Below are positions 28,215-35,840 of a stretch of 47,019 bases of DNA, piece by piece. Position numbers and translations under genes: made by a program. The notes beneath the pieces are model-generated. The model was not told the DNA's origin. It saw only the letters and a list, made by a program, of their open reading frames with translations, and did no database searches. Each line of letters opens with the position of its first letter. Positions within the stretch are counted from its first letter, which is position 1. Location of the stretch: NCBI GenBank assembly GCA_902624015.1, contig CACNVV010000006.1, positions 1-47,019 on the forward strand, given 5' to 3'. The stretch is from an uncultured Pelagibacteraceae bacterium. Its GTDB lineage: Bacteria > Pseudomonadota > Alphaproteobacteria > Pelagibacterales > Pelagibacteraceae.

Positions 28215-28520
28215 TTAAAAGCAACCGTTTGAAACAAAACCCACAACTATATTTTCTGAATTTATTTCAAACCTACGTTCACATGGAACAAGGTATTTTT
28301 TACTATTATAAACTAGCTCAAAATTCCCTTTAGCATTTTTAAAGTCTTCGTCTGGTTTTCCAAGCTCCATCTGAAGTTCACTAGCTGATTTTCCAAGGAA
28401 TTTACTTAATTTTTCATTTTCTTTTTCAACAATTGCATCTGTTTTATCTTTAACAGTTTGACACCCTGAAAAAAAAATTAATACAATTACAAGACTTATT
28501 GCTGATTTTAATTTTGACAT
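28215..28520 (-). CDS. Small lipoprotein of unknown function
   Basis: The 101-residue precursor has a lipoprotein signal peptide ending in the lipobox FFSGC with Cys20. The mature part contains FLGKSASELQMELGKPDEDF, which resembles the opening of SmpA/OmlA-type beta-barrel-associated domains. Two more Cys (in VPCERRF and at the extreme C-terminus SNGCF) could form a disulfide. The exact role is unknown. The gene is isolated between divergent and same-strand neighbours. Confidence 0.65.
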   Translation of the reverse strand: MSKLKSAISLVIVLIFFSGCQTVKDKTDAIVEKENEKLSKFLGKSASELQMELGKPDEDFKNAKGNFELVYNSKKYLVPCERRFEINSENIVVGFVSNGCF

Positions 28521-28646
28521 AAGTTCAAATTAACATTTTTTGTTTCATAAATTATTAACTTTTAAGTTGTATAAATAATTTATTTCTTATTACTTTTAAG
28601 TTTAATTATAGTACCAATTGTGTTCTTTATTTGATGGTTCAAGCAT

Positions 28647-29237
28647 ATGAATGAAAAAGCCCTAGAAAAGATACTAAATATATTTTTAAAAGAAGTTTTA
28701 CCCTTAACTGAAAAAGGTGTTGCTAAAGGTAGTAAAATATTTGGTGCCGCAATAATTAAAAAAGAAGATTTATCTCTTGTAGTTGCAGAAACAAACAATG
28801 AAATAGAAAATCCATTATGGCATGGAGAAATGCATACTCTTAAAAAATTTTATGAATTAGATCCAAATACAAGACCAAAAGAAAAAGACTGCATGTTCTT
28901 AAGTTCACATGAGCCTTGTAGTATGTGTTTGAGTGCAATCACATTTTCTGGATTTGATAATTTTTATTATTTGTTTCCGTATACTGCCACAAATAATGAA
29001 TTTAATATTCCACACGATTTAAATATACTCAAAGAAGTATTTAAAATTAATGATGGAGAATATAATAAAGAAAATTCCTATTGGAAAAGTCGAAATATAA
29101 ACTTACTTATTGAAAATTTACCTACTTCAAAAAAAGAAAATATTTTAAAACAATTAGACGAAATTAAAAAAAAATATCAAACTTTATCAAATCAATATCA
29201 GGAAAATAAGGATGGAAATTCTATACCATTAAATTAA
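28647..29237 (+). CDS. CDA-fold nucleobase/nucleoside deaminase
   Basis: The 196-residue protein carries the cytidine deaminase-superfamily zinc site: HGE at 59-61 and PCSMC with Cys91 and Cys94. The Glu61 would be the proton shuttle. It differs from the guanine deaminase at 35369-35839 by a longer C-terminal helical tail (residues 130-196) and a distinct WHGEMHTLKKFYEL motif. Substrate is unknown; a purine or pyrimidine base, or nucleoside, is likely because it lies only three bases upstream of the BMP-type ABC transporter operon and is presumably co-transcribed with it. Confidence 0.82.
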   Translation: MNEKALEKILNIFLKEVLPLTEKGVAKGSKIFGAAIIKKEDLSLVVAETNNEIENPLWHGEMHTLKKFYELDPNTRPKEKDCMFLSSHEPCSMCLSAITFSGFDNFYYLFPYTATNNEFNIPHDLNILKEVFKINDGEYNKENSYWKSRNINLLIENLPTSKKENILKQLDEIKKKYQTLSNQYQENKDGNSIPLN

Positions 29238-29240
29238 GAA

Positions 29241-30731
29241 ATGAATACAAACCTTAAAATTTCAAATGTAACTAAAATATATCCTGGGTGTGTTGCAAAC
29301 GATAATGTTTCGCTAGAGTTTAATAGTGGTAAAATTTATGCCCTTCTTGGAGAAAATGGTGCTGGAAAATCTACACTAGTTAAAATTCTATCAGGCGTCA
29401 TAATTCCTGATGAAGGTGAAATTTATTTAAATAAAAATAATCTAAAGCTCAATTCGCCATTAGATGCAAAAAAAAATGATATTGGAATGGTATTCCAACA
29501 TTTTAATCTTTTTGAAACTTTGTCCGTATTTGAAAACTTAATAATAGACTCAGATGAACAAAGGGAAAGTTTAAGAGAAAAAATTGATTCAATTATGAAA
29601 AAATACAATTTTTCAATTGATCTTGATATTCCTGTTCTAAATCTGTCAGCAGGTCAAAAACAGAAAGTAGAAATAATTAGATGCCTGATAAGAAATCCAA
29701 AAGTTTTAATTATGGATGAGCCAACATCAGTATTAACAGAGCAAGAAACGAGTGAATTATTCTTATCTTTGAAAAAATTTTCAGAGGAAGGAATTTTAAT
29801 TATTTATATTACACATAAACTAAAGGAAGTTATGCAGCTTTGTGATGAAGTTGCTGTGATGAGAAGAGGAAAGTTAATTTCTGTAAGTGAAATAAAGAAC
29901 GAAAATATTGAGTCACTTGCTAACAAAATGGTGGGTCAGAACTTAAAAACAATTAAAAAAAAAAAAGCAAAAACTTCGTCAGATCAATTAATTAAAATAA
30001 CGAATCTTAATTTCTCAAGCGAAGATCCCTTTGAAACAAATTTAATTGATATTAATTTTTCTGTTAATCGAGGGGAGTGTTTAGGAATTGCTGGTATATC
30101 AGGAAACGGACAAAGTGAATTATTTCAAGTATTAAGTGGTGAAATTATTTCGGAAAAGAATTCTATAGAATTTAACAATAATTACATAGGAGATTTAAGT
30201 CCTCAAGAAAGAAGAGAATATTTGATGGCCTTTTCTCCAGAGGATAGGCTTGAGCAGGCTGCAATTCCACAAATGAAAATTTTTGAAAATGTAGCTCTAA
30301 ACAATTTTAAATCATCAAATTTTTTTAATAATGGATTAATAAACGAAAACAAAATTAAAGAACATTCCAAAAAAATAATTTCAGATTTTAATGTTAATAC
30401 TGACAACATTGAATTAAAAAGCCAATTTTTGTCTGGAGGTAATCTTCAAAAATTAATTATTGGAAGAGAATTAATAACTTCTCCAGATTTATTAATTTGT
30501 TTTAATCCAACTTGGGGTCTAGATGTTGGAGCAATAAATTATATCCACGAAACATTGATTAAAATCAATGAACAAAATAAATCAATTATATTAATATCTA
30601 CAGACACTGATGAGTTATTAAAATTAAGTGATAAAATTTCAGTAATTCATAAAGGAAAATTGTCAAAAATTATGAATGCTGAAGAAGTTACCTCTGAAAA
30701 ACTTGGGATACTAATGGGAGGAGCAAATTGA
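29241..30731 (+). CDS. BMP-type ABC importer, double ATP-binding subunit
   Basis: This 496-residue protein has two ABC domains. The first has Walker A GENGAGKST (37-45), signature LSAGQ (135-139) and Walker B VLIMDEPTS (D159, E160). The second has the degenerate Walker A GISGNGQSEL, a signature LSGGNLQK and NPTWGLDVGA. This is the standard organisation for ATPases of sugar and nucleoside (BMP/PnrA-type) importers, where the second site is often weak. It drives uptake through the two permeases encoded next. It is in an operon with a deaminase upstream and the permease overlapping by four bases. Confidence 0.93.
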   Translation: MNTNLKISNVTKIYPGCVANDNVSLEFNSGKIYALLGENGAGKSTLVKILSGVIIPDEGEIYLNKNNLKLNSPLDAKKNDIGMVFQHFNLFETLSVFENLIIDSDEQRESLREKIDSIMKKYNFSIDLDIPVLNLSAGQKQKVEIIRCLIRNPKVLIMDEPTSVLTEQETSELFLSLKKFSEEGILIIYITHKLKEVMQLCDEVAVMRRGKLISVSEIKNENIESLANKMVGQNLKTIKKKKAKTSSDQLIKITNLNFSSEDPFETNLIDINFSVNRGECLGIAGISGNGQSELFQVLSGEIISEKNSIEFNNNYIGDLSPQERREYLMAFSPEDRLEQAAIPQMKIFENVALNNFKSSNFFNNGLINENKIKEHSKKIISDFNVNTDNIELKSQFLSGGNLQKLIIGRELITSPDLLICFNPTWGLDVGAINYIHETLIKINEQNKSIILISTDTDELLKLSDKISVIHKGKLSKIMNAEEVTSEKLGILMGGAN

Positions 30732-31792
30732 TTAAAATCGTAAAAAGAGATCAACCACCAAGAGCTATTTTTTTCTTTACACCCGTGTTAGCTATTTTTC
30801 TAACATTAGTAGCGGGAGGTTTGATTTTTTTTATTTTAGGTTTTAAACCATTTGAAGCTCTTAAATTTTTTTTCATAGTTCCAATTGCAGATAAATATGG
30901 TTTCAGTGAATTACTATTAAAAGCTACACCTCTTTGTTTAATTGCAATCGGCTTATCTTTTTGTTTTAAAAGTAATAACTGGAATATTGGAGCCGAAGGG
31001 CAATTAACTTTCGGTGCGATAGTTTCAGGAGGAGTTGCATTATTGTTTTATGAGCAAGAAGGATTTTACATTCTTCCGATAGTAATTTTAGCTGGTGCAA
31101 TCGGTGGTATGCTATATGCATCCATACCCGCAATCTTAAAAACTTACTTTAATACAAATGAAATATTAGTAAGTCTTATGTTGGTATATGTTTCAAAATT
31201 AATTTTAGACTATCTTGTTGTTGGTCCTTGGAGTAATCCAGAGGGATTTAATTTTCCTGAGACCAGACAGTTCAGTGACTCTGCTAAACTTCCGTTATTA
31301 TTTGAAGGACTAAGAATTCACGCAGGAATATTTTTAGCTTTAGCTGCAGTAGTTATCAGTTGGTTTGTTTTTTATAAAACTTATTTAGGGTTCCAAATGA
31401 AAGTTTCAGGTTTTAGTTTAAAGACAGCAAGATATGCCGGATATAAAGGTAAAAAAATGATCATACTCGTTTTTTTAATAAGTGGTGCTTGCGCAGGTTT
31501 AGCTGGAGTTGGAGAAATAACTGGACCTATTGGACAGCTTCATAGAGAAATTTCTCCAGATTATGGTTTTACTGCTATAATTGTAGCGTTTTTGGGTCGT
31601 TTACATCCTGTTGGTATCATCTTTGCATCTCTAGTTGTTGCAATAACTTATCTGGGTGCTGAGACAGCTCAAATATTTATGCAAATACCTAAATATACTG
31701 GTCAGGTTTTTCAAGGAATGATTTTATTTTTTCTTCTTGCATCAGATTATTTACTTTTTTTCAAAATTAAATTTATAGGTTCAAAAAAATGA
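30728..31792 (+). CDS. BMP-type ABC importer permease subunit 1
   Basis: The 354-residue membrane protein matches branched-chain/sugar-type permeases used with BMP binding proteins, with about 8-10 hydrophobic segments and the block NNWNIGAEGQLTFGAI, which is a hallmark (WNIG-x-EGQ). It begins at a TTG overlapping the ATPase stop (TTGA), with a very good Shine-Dalgarno (GGGAGGAG) just upstream. No ATG gives the expected N-terminus. It overlaps the second permease by four bases (ATGA). Confidence 0.92.
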   Translation: MIKIVKRDQPPRAIFFFTPVLAIFLTLVAGGLIFFILGFKPFEALKFFFIVPIADKYGFSELLLKATPLCLIAIGLSFCFKSNNWNIGAEGQLTFGAIVSGGVALLFYEQEGFYILPIVILAGAIGGMLYASIPAILKTYFNTNEILVSLMLVYVSKLILDYLVVGPWSNPEGFNFPETRQFSDSAKLPLLFEGLRIHAGIFLALAAVVISWFVFYKTYLGFQMKVSGFSLKTARYAGYKGKKMIILVFLISGACAGLAGVGEITGPIGQLHREISPDYGFTAIIVAFLGRLHPVGIIFASLVVAITYLGAETAQIFMQIPKYTGQVFQGMILFFLLASDYLLFFKIKFIGSKK

Positions 31793-32721
31793 TCATCGAT
31801 ATAAATTTTATTGGACTGATAATTGCATCAATAATGGCCTCCGCTGTTCCTTTGATCCTAGCGTCCTGTGGTGAACTTATTACAGAAAGATCCGGTGTTC
31901 TAAACCTTGGTGTTGAAGGAATGATGATCATTGGTGCTATTTCAGGTTTCGCATTAATGACTGTTACAGGAAGTTTAATTATTGCAGTTTTTGGTGCAAT
32001 GTTAGCTGGAGTTTTAATTTCAACTATTTTTGCATTCCTTACTCAAACATTGATCACAAATCATGTTGCTACTGGTTTGGCGCTTACCATATTTGGAATT
32101 GGTATTTCTGCGATGATAGGAAAAAATTTTGTAGGTATTCCTGGAAAAGAGTTTCCTGTTTTGTTTGAAGGTTTAAAAGACACAATACCACTTTTAGGTC
32201 CAATATTATTTGGACATTCAATTGTTTTTTATTTTGCTTTTGCCCTTCCCTTCATAACTAGCTATTTTTTAAAAAAAACGAAAATTGGATTAATTGTAAG
32301 AGCTGTAGGAGACTCACCTGAGTCTGCATCTAATCAAGGAATAAATGTTAAGTTAGTTCGTTACGCTTGTATACTTTATGGAGGCGCAATGAGTGGACTT
32401 GCTGGTGCATATTTATCCATGATTTATACTCCTCAGTGGATTGAAAATATGACAGGTGGAAGAGGTTGGATCGCATTAGCTCTAGTGGTTTTCTCAACGT
32501 GGAACCCAATTAAAATTTTGATTGGTGCTATGATTTTTGGTGGCTTAACGATTATTCAGTTTCATATGCAAGCAATTGGAGTAAGAATTCCTGTACAATT
32601 TTTAACAGCTCTACCATACATCGTTACAATAATAGTTTTAGTTGTAATTTCTCGTGATAGTAGAAAAATAAGACTAAGTACTCCTAGTTCATTGGGGAAA
32701 TCTTTTCATAAAGACAATTAA
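31789..32721 (+). CDS. BMP-type ABC importer permease subunit 2
   Basis: The 310-residue membrane protein is the second channel subunit. Family features are the opening IIASIMASAVPLILASCGE, the RSGVLNLGVEGMMIIGA block (NLGVEG signature) and RAVGDSPESASNQGINV in the coupling-helix region. Together with permease 1 it forms the transmembrane channel. It ends 77 bases before the binding-protein gene, a gap without another frame. Confidence 0.93.
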   Translation: MIIDINFIGLIIASIMASAVPLILASCGELITERSGVLNLGVEGMMIIGAISGFALMTVTGSLIIAVFGAMLAGVLISTIFAFLTQTLITNHVATGLALTIFGIGISAMIGKNFVGIPGKEFPVLFEGLKDTIPLLGPILFGHSIVFYFAFALPFITSYFLKKTKIGLIVRAVGDSPESASNQGINVKLVRYACILYGGAMSGLAGAYLSMIYTPQWIENMTGGRGWIALALVVFSTWNPIKILIGAMIFGGLTIIQFHMQAIGVRIPVQFLTALPYIVTIIVLVVISRDSRKIRLSTPSSLGKSFHKDN

Positions 32722-32750
32722 TTTAAAAATAATCATTTTTTTTTAGATAA

Positions 32751-32775
32751 TTTAATTTAAATTTAAATAATTAAA
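32751..32775. repeat. AT-rich near-palindrome before the binding-protein gene
   Basis: TTTAAT at the left and ATTAAA at the right flank a near-symmetric AAATTT centre. It could act as a transcript processing stem between the permeases and the binding protein, or be part of a promoter for the latter. No U-tract follows, so it is not a standard terminator. AT palindromes arise often in this base composition. Confidence 0.25.
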
Positions 32776-32798
32776 AAATCAAAAGGGGAAATAAATTT

Positions 32799-33869
32799 AT
32801 GCATAAATTTTTAATTCGTTCTTTCGTCTCTTCTTTAGTTTTATTATTTACATTAACTGTAGCTGCAGTTGCCAAAGATGTTAAAGCAGCATTTGTTTAT
32901 ATTGGCCCAACTGGTGACCATGGATGGACATATCAGCATGATGTAGGTAGAAAAGCTGTTGAAGCTGCCGGATTTAAAACAACTTACGTAGAAGGTGTTC
33001 CAGAAAGTGCTGATGCTGAGAGGGTTCTTAGACAATTAGCTAATTCTGGTCATGATGTTATCTTTACAACTAGTTTTGGATACATGAATCCAACTAACAA
33101 AGTTGCAAAAGAGTTTCCAAATGTAAAATTTGAACATGCTACTGGATACAAAAGAGAACATCCAAATGTTTCAACATACGCAGCTAGATTCTACGAAGGT
33201 AGAACTATCTTAGGGACAATTGCTGGAACTATGACAAAATCAAATATTATTGGTTATGTTGCATCTTTTCCAATTCCTGAAGTAATCAGAGGTATCAATT
33301 CATTTACTTTAGCAGCTCAAAAAGTTAACCCGAATATTAAAACTAAAATTGTTTGGGCTTTCACTTGGTACGATCCAGGTAAAGAAGCAGAGGCAGCAAA
33401 AGCTTTAATCGATCAAGGTGCTGATGTAATTGCTCAACATACAGATAGTACTGCTATTGTTCAAATGGCTGAAAAGGCTGGAGTATATGCTTTTGGGCAA
33501 GCAAGTGATATGGACAAGTTTGCTCCTAAAGCTGTATTAACTTCAGTTGAAAACAATTGGGGGCCATATTACGTAGACAGAGTTAAAGCTGTTGCGAACG
33601 GTACATGGAGCCAAAAAGATACTTGGCATGGTATTGGGGACGGCATGGTTGTGATATCAGATTTAGATTCACAAATGCCAGCTGACCTAAGATCAAAAGT
33701 TAAAAAACTTCAAGCAGATTTAGCATCTGGTAAAGTTCATTCTTTCACTGGACCAATTTATGACCAGAAAGGTAATTTAATGGTAGCAGAAGGAAAAACT
33801 GCAGATGATGGAATGCTTGCAGGAATGATGACTTACGTTAAAGGTGTTGAAGGAGATATACCTAAGTAA
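32799..33869 (+). CDS. BMP-family periplasmic substrate-binding protein
   Basis: The 356-residue protein begins with a Sec signal peptide (about 1-25, ending AAVAK) and is a Bmp/PnrA-type binding protein, with GPTGDHGWTYQHDVGRKAVE near the N-terminus, ERVLRQLANSGHDVIFTT, and the VIAQHTDSTA and FGQASDMDKF blocks. This family binds nucleosides or free purines. The nearby deaminase, phosphoribosyltransferase and purine-degrading enzymes support a purine ligand here; this is inference. It has its own strong ribosome binding site (AAGGGG) and is followed by a terminator. Confidence 0.93.
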   Translation: MHKFLIRSFVSSLVLLFTLTVAAVAKDVKAAFVYIGPTGDHGWTYQHDVGRKAVEAAGFKTTYVEGVPESADAERVLRQLANSGHDVIFTTSFGYMNPTNKVAKEFPNVKFEHATGYKREHPNVSTYAARFYEGRTILGTIAGTMTKSNIIGYVASFPIPEVIRGINSFTLAAQKVNPNIKTKIVWAFTWYDPGKEAEAAKALIDQGADVIAQHTDSTAIVQMAEKAGVYAFGQASDMDKFAPKAVLTSVENNWGPYYVDRVKAVANGTWSQKDTWHGIGDGMVVISDLDSQMPADLRSKVKKLQADLASGKVHSFTGPIYDQKGNLMVAEGKTADDGMLAGMMTYVKGVEGDIPK

Positions 33870-33891
33870 TCAGTTTCTAATTTAAAAATTT

Positions 33892-33920
33892 AAAAGGCCG
33901 GTTTTTTAACTGGCCTTTTT
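33892..33920. terminator. Bidirectional Rho-independent terminator after the BMP gene
   Basis: AAAAGGCCGGTT pairs with AACTGGCCTTTT (one G-T wobble) around a TTTT loop, and the 3' side runs into Ts that reach the stop codon of the convergent phosphoribosyltransferase gene. The opposite strand also forms a T-tailed stem, so it can serve both genes. It shares the AAAAGGCC...GGCCTTTT frame with the groESL terminator. Confidence 0.88.
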
Positions 33921-34444
33921 TATATCTGATGTTTTTTTTTGATTTCTTCAATCCTTAATTCTTCATAAATTTCAAAGGGCTGTACTATCCAAGGATTATC
34001 AGGAAGTCTATTTGCACAGAAGTCTGGCTCAAATGTTGATTTCTTTTTTTTAAATAATGTTGCGGTTTTAATGTCTTCTATCTTATCTTTAATTGGTTCA
34101 TATTTTTTTAACCAATCTATACTTTTGTTAAAAGTAATTCCTGTGTCAGATAAATCATCACATAAAAGTATTTTTCCACCCATATTAGGTGCTATCGAAC
34201 TCATTTCTCTTGAAAACACAATATCACCCTGCTCATCTTCTACTCCCTTACCACTGTAAGATTCAACTGCAAGATACGCGCATTTTAATTTAAAAATTCT
34301 ACTTAGAACATCTATCATCGGCGCTGCTCCACGCATGATGCCAATTAGTATTGTTGGTTTATATCCGCTCTCATCAATTTGGATTGCTAGTTTCTCAACA
34401 GTTTTATTGTACTCGTCCCAGCTGACAATCATTTTTTCAGACAT
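33920..34444 (-). CDS. Purine phosphoribosyltransferase (hypoxanthine/xanthine/guanine type)
   Basis: The 174-residue protein belongs to the type I phosphoribosyltransferase fold. The PRPP loop LLCDDLSDTGITF is at 93-105, and an early TILIGIMRGAAPMIDVL (31-47) provides the pyrophosphate-binding region. The arrangement and length resemble xanthine-guanine or hypoxanthine phosphoribosyltransferases. It would convert an imported purine base to its nucleotide, giving a salvage choice against degradation by the downstream-encoded enzymes. It is the last gene of the minus-strand purine operon, 16 bases after puuD. Confidence 0.8.
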   Translation of the reverse strand: MSEKMIVSWDEYNKTVEKLAIQIDESGYKPTILIGIMRGAAPMIDVLSRIFKLKCAYLAVESYSGKGVEDEQGDIVFSREMSSIAPNMGGKILLCDDLSDTGITFNKSIDWLKKYEPIKDKIEDIKTATLFKKKKSTFEPDFCANRLPDNPWIVQPFEIYEELRIEEIKKKHQI

Positions 34445-34460
34445 AATTTTTTATATCTAG

Positions 34461-35369
34461 TTATTTAAATAATAAAACTAAAACTGCAAGAACGATAAGT
34501 GCTATTATTGAAGAAATTAAAATATACAACCTATGAATGTTTCTTCCTCTTAAGTTAAAATAATGTCTTGCTACACCTGAAATAACAGCAATCGCACATA
34601 ATATTAACCAATTATATTGGTGATAAACTAAAAAGCTCGAATGCCCAGAAAGCATTATAAACAAAACTAAAAAAGTTGAATAATTATTGTGAATTGATCT
34701 TTGTTTGGCTGCTAAAGATAAGCTCATATCAAATTTTTCACCTCTTTCACTGCTACTAATTATGTTCATTTGATTAGGGATAATTACCGTGAAAACATTT
34801 CCAAACATATTGGATCCAATTATTAATCCAACACTTAAAATTGCAAATTTGGGTCCAAATAATTTTGTAAGTCCAAATGATACTATTGCTAGCAAAATTA
34901 TTCCCACGGATATAAATAAAATATTATTCTCAATTAATTTTGACTTACATAAAAGATCGTAAACAAACCAAGAAATAATCAACGATAAAAGTGAGATAAT
35001 AATTGCATAACTAGGGGGTATTAACAGTACACGCTTATCAACCATTAATACACCAGCGTTATAATAGTAAATTACTACTAAGAGCAACATTCCGGTTACA
35101 AAGGTTAAGTAACTTTGCCATTTGAAGATTACTAATCTATTTAAGTAATCCTGAGGTGGAGATGTTTTTAACCTCGAAAGTTTGTAAAAAAAACCTGAAT
35201 GCATCAGATATCCTTCACCATCGATATCATTACTTGTTATATTTTTATTTAAATTATTATCTAAGTAATTAAATAAAAAACTATTACCTACCCATAATAT
35301 TGCAAATAATACATGGCCCCATCTAAGAATAACTTCTAACCATTTTATTGTATAAGGTAACAATTCCAT
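34461..35369 (-). CDS. puuD: Membrane urate oxidase PuuD, without fused cytochrome c domain
   Basis: PuuD oxidises urate to 5-hydroxyisourate at the membrane and passes electrons to a cytochrome. The 302-residue protein matches the integral membrane (DUF989) part: WLEVILRWGHVLFAILWVGN near the start, FKWQSYLTFVTG, YDLLCKS, IIPNQMN, AAKQRSIHNNYSTFLV and ARHYFNLRGR, across about eight membrane segments. In described members a C-terminal cytochrome c domain follows this part; here the gene stops at the membrane domain and no CxxCH is present. A separate cytochrome c at 42853-43176 may supply it. No soluble uricase is encoded in the window. The start overlaps the guaD stop by one base. Confidence 0.88.
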   Translation of the reverse strand: MELLPYTIKWLEVILRWGHVLFAILWVGNSFLFNYLDNNLNKNITSNDIDGEGYLMHSGFFYKLSRLKTSPPQDYLNRLVIFKWQSYLTFVTGMLLLVVIYYYNAGVLMVDKRVLLIPPSYAIIISLLSLIISWFVYDLLCKSKLIENNILFISVGIILLAIVSFGLTKLFGPKFAILSVGLIIGSNMFGNVFTVIIPNQMNIISSSERGEKFDMSLSLAAKQRSIHNNYSTFLVLFIMLSGHSSFLVYHQYNWLILCAIAVISGVARHYFNLRGRNIHRLYILISSIIALIVLAVLVLLFK

Positions 35370-35839
35370 TAATATTTTATTTTATCTACTTTTTTATCCC
35401 AAATTTCAAATGCTTTTAAAGCTTCATCTCTGAGCATTTGAACCATTTTAATTTTCCTATCATCAATTTTTTTTGGGATTTCTGTATAAATAAAGGAGTC
35501 ATCGAAATCTATATTTTTTGCATCTTCTCTAGTATTTGCATAATATATTTTATCTAATCTTGACCAATAAATTGCTGAGAGACACATCGGACAAGGTTCA
35601 CAAGATGTATAAATCTCACATCCAGAGAGATCAAAAGTATTTAAATTTTTACAGGCTTCTCTAATTGCTACTATTTCTCCATGAGCAGTTGGATCATTTG
35701 AAGAAGTAACTTTATTTGAACCCTCTGCAATAATCTTATCATCCTTAACTATAACACTTCCAAAGGGACCGCCAATTGTATTTGCACTATTTATTGAAAG
35801 TTCAATAGCTTTCGCCATAAATTTTATTTTATCTTCCAT
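35369..35839 (-). CDS. guaD: Guanine deaminase (CDA-fold)
   Basis: This 156-residue protein closely resembles the Bacillus-type guanine deaminase, with matching blocks GGPFGSVIVKDDKIIAEG (23-40), SNDPTAH, IYTSCEPCPMCLSAIYW and FDDSFIYTEI. The zinc ligands are His53, Cys83 and Cys86, with Glu55 as the catalytic acid-base. The motif reads HGE where Bacillus has HAE. It converts guanine to xanthine, feeding xanthine dehydrogenase encoded next door. It lies one base downstream of xdhB. Confidence 0.92.
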   Translation of the reverse strand: MEDKIKFMAKAIELSINSANTIGGPFGSVIVKDDKIIAEGSNKVTSSNDPTAHGEIVAIREACKNLNTFDLSGCEIYTSCEPCPMCLSAIYWSRLDKIYYANTREDAKNIDFDDSFIYTEIPKKIDDRKIKMVQMLRDEALKAFEIWDKKVDKIKY

Positions 35840-35840
35840 T

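Noticed and set aside
28522..28646. tRNA or structured RNA in the gap between the lipoprotein and deaminase genes
   Set aside because: I see no cloverleaf arms, T-loop sequence or strong stem in this AT-rich gap.
32722..32798. Intrinsic terminator between the second permease and the BMP gene
   Set aside because: The AT palindrome there has no following U-tract and very weak pairs; it is listed only as a repeat.
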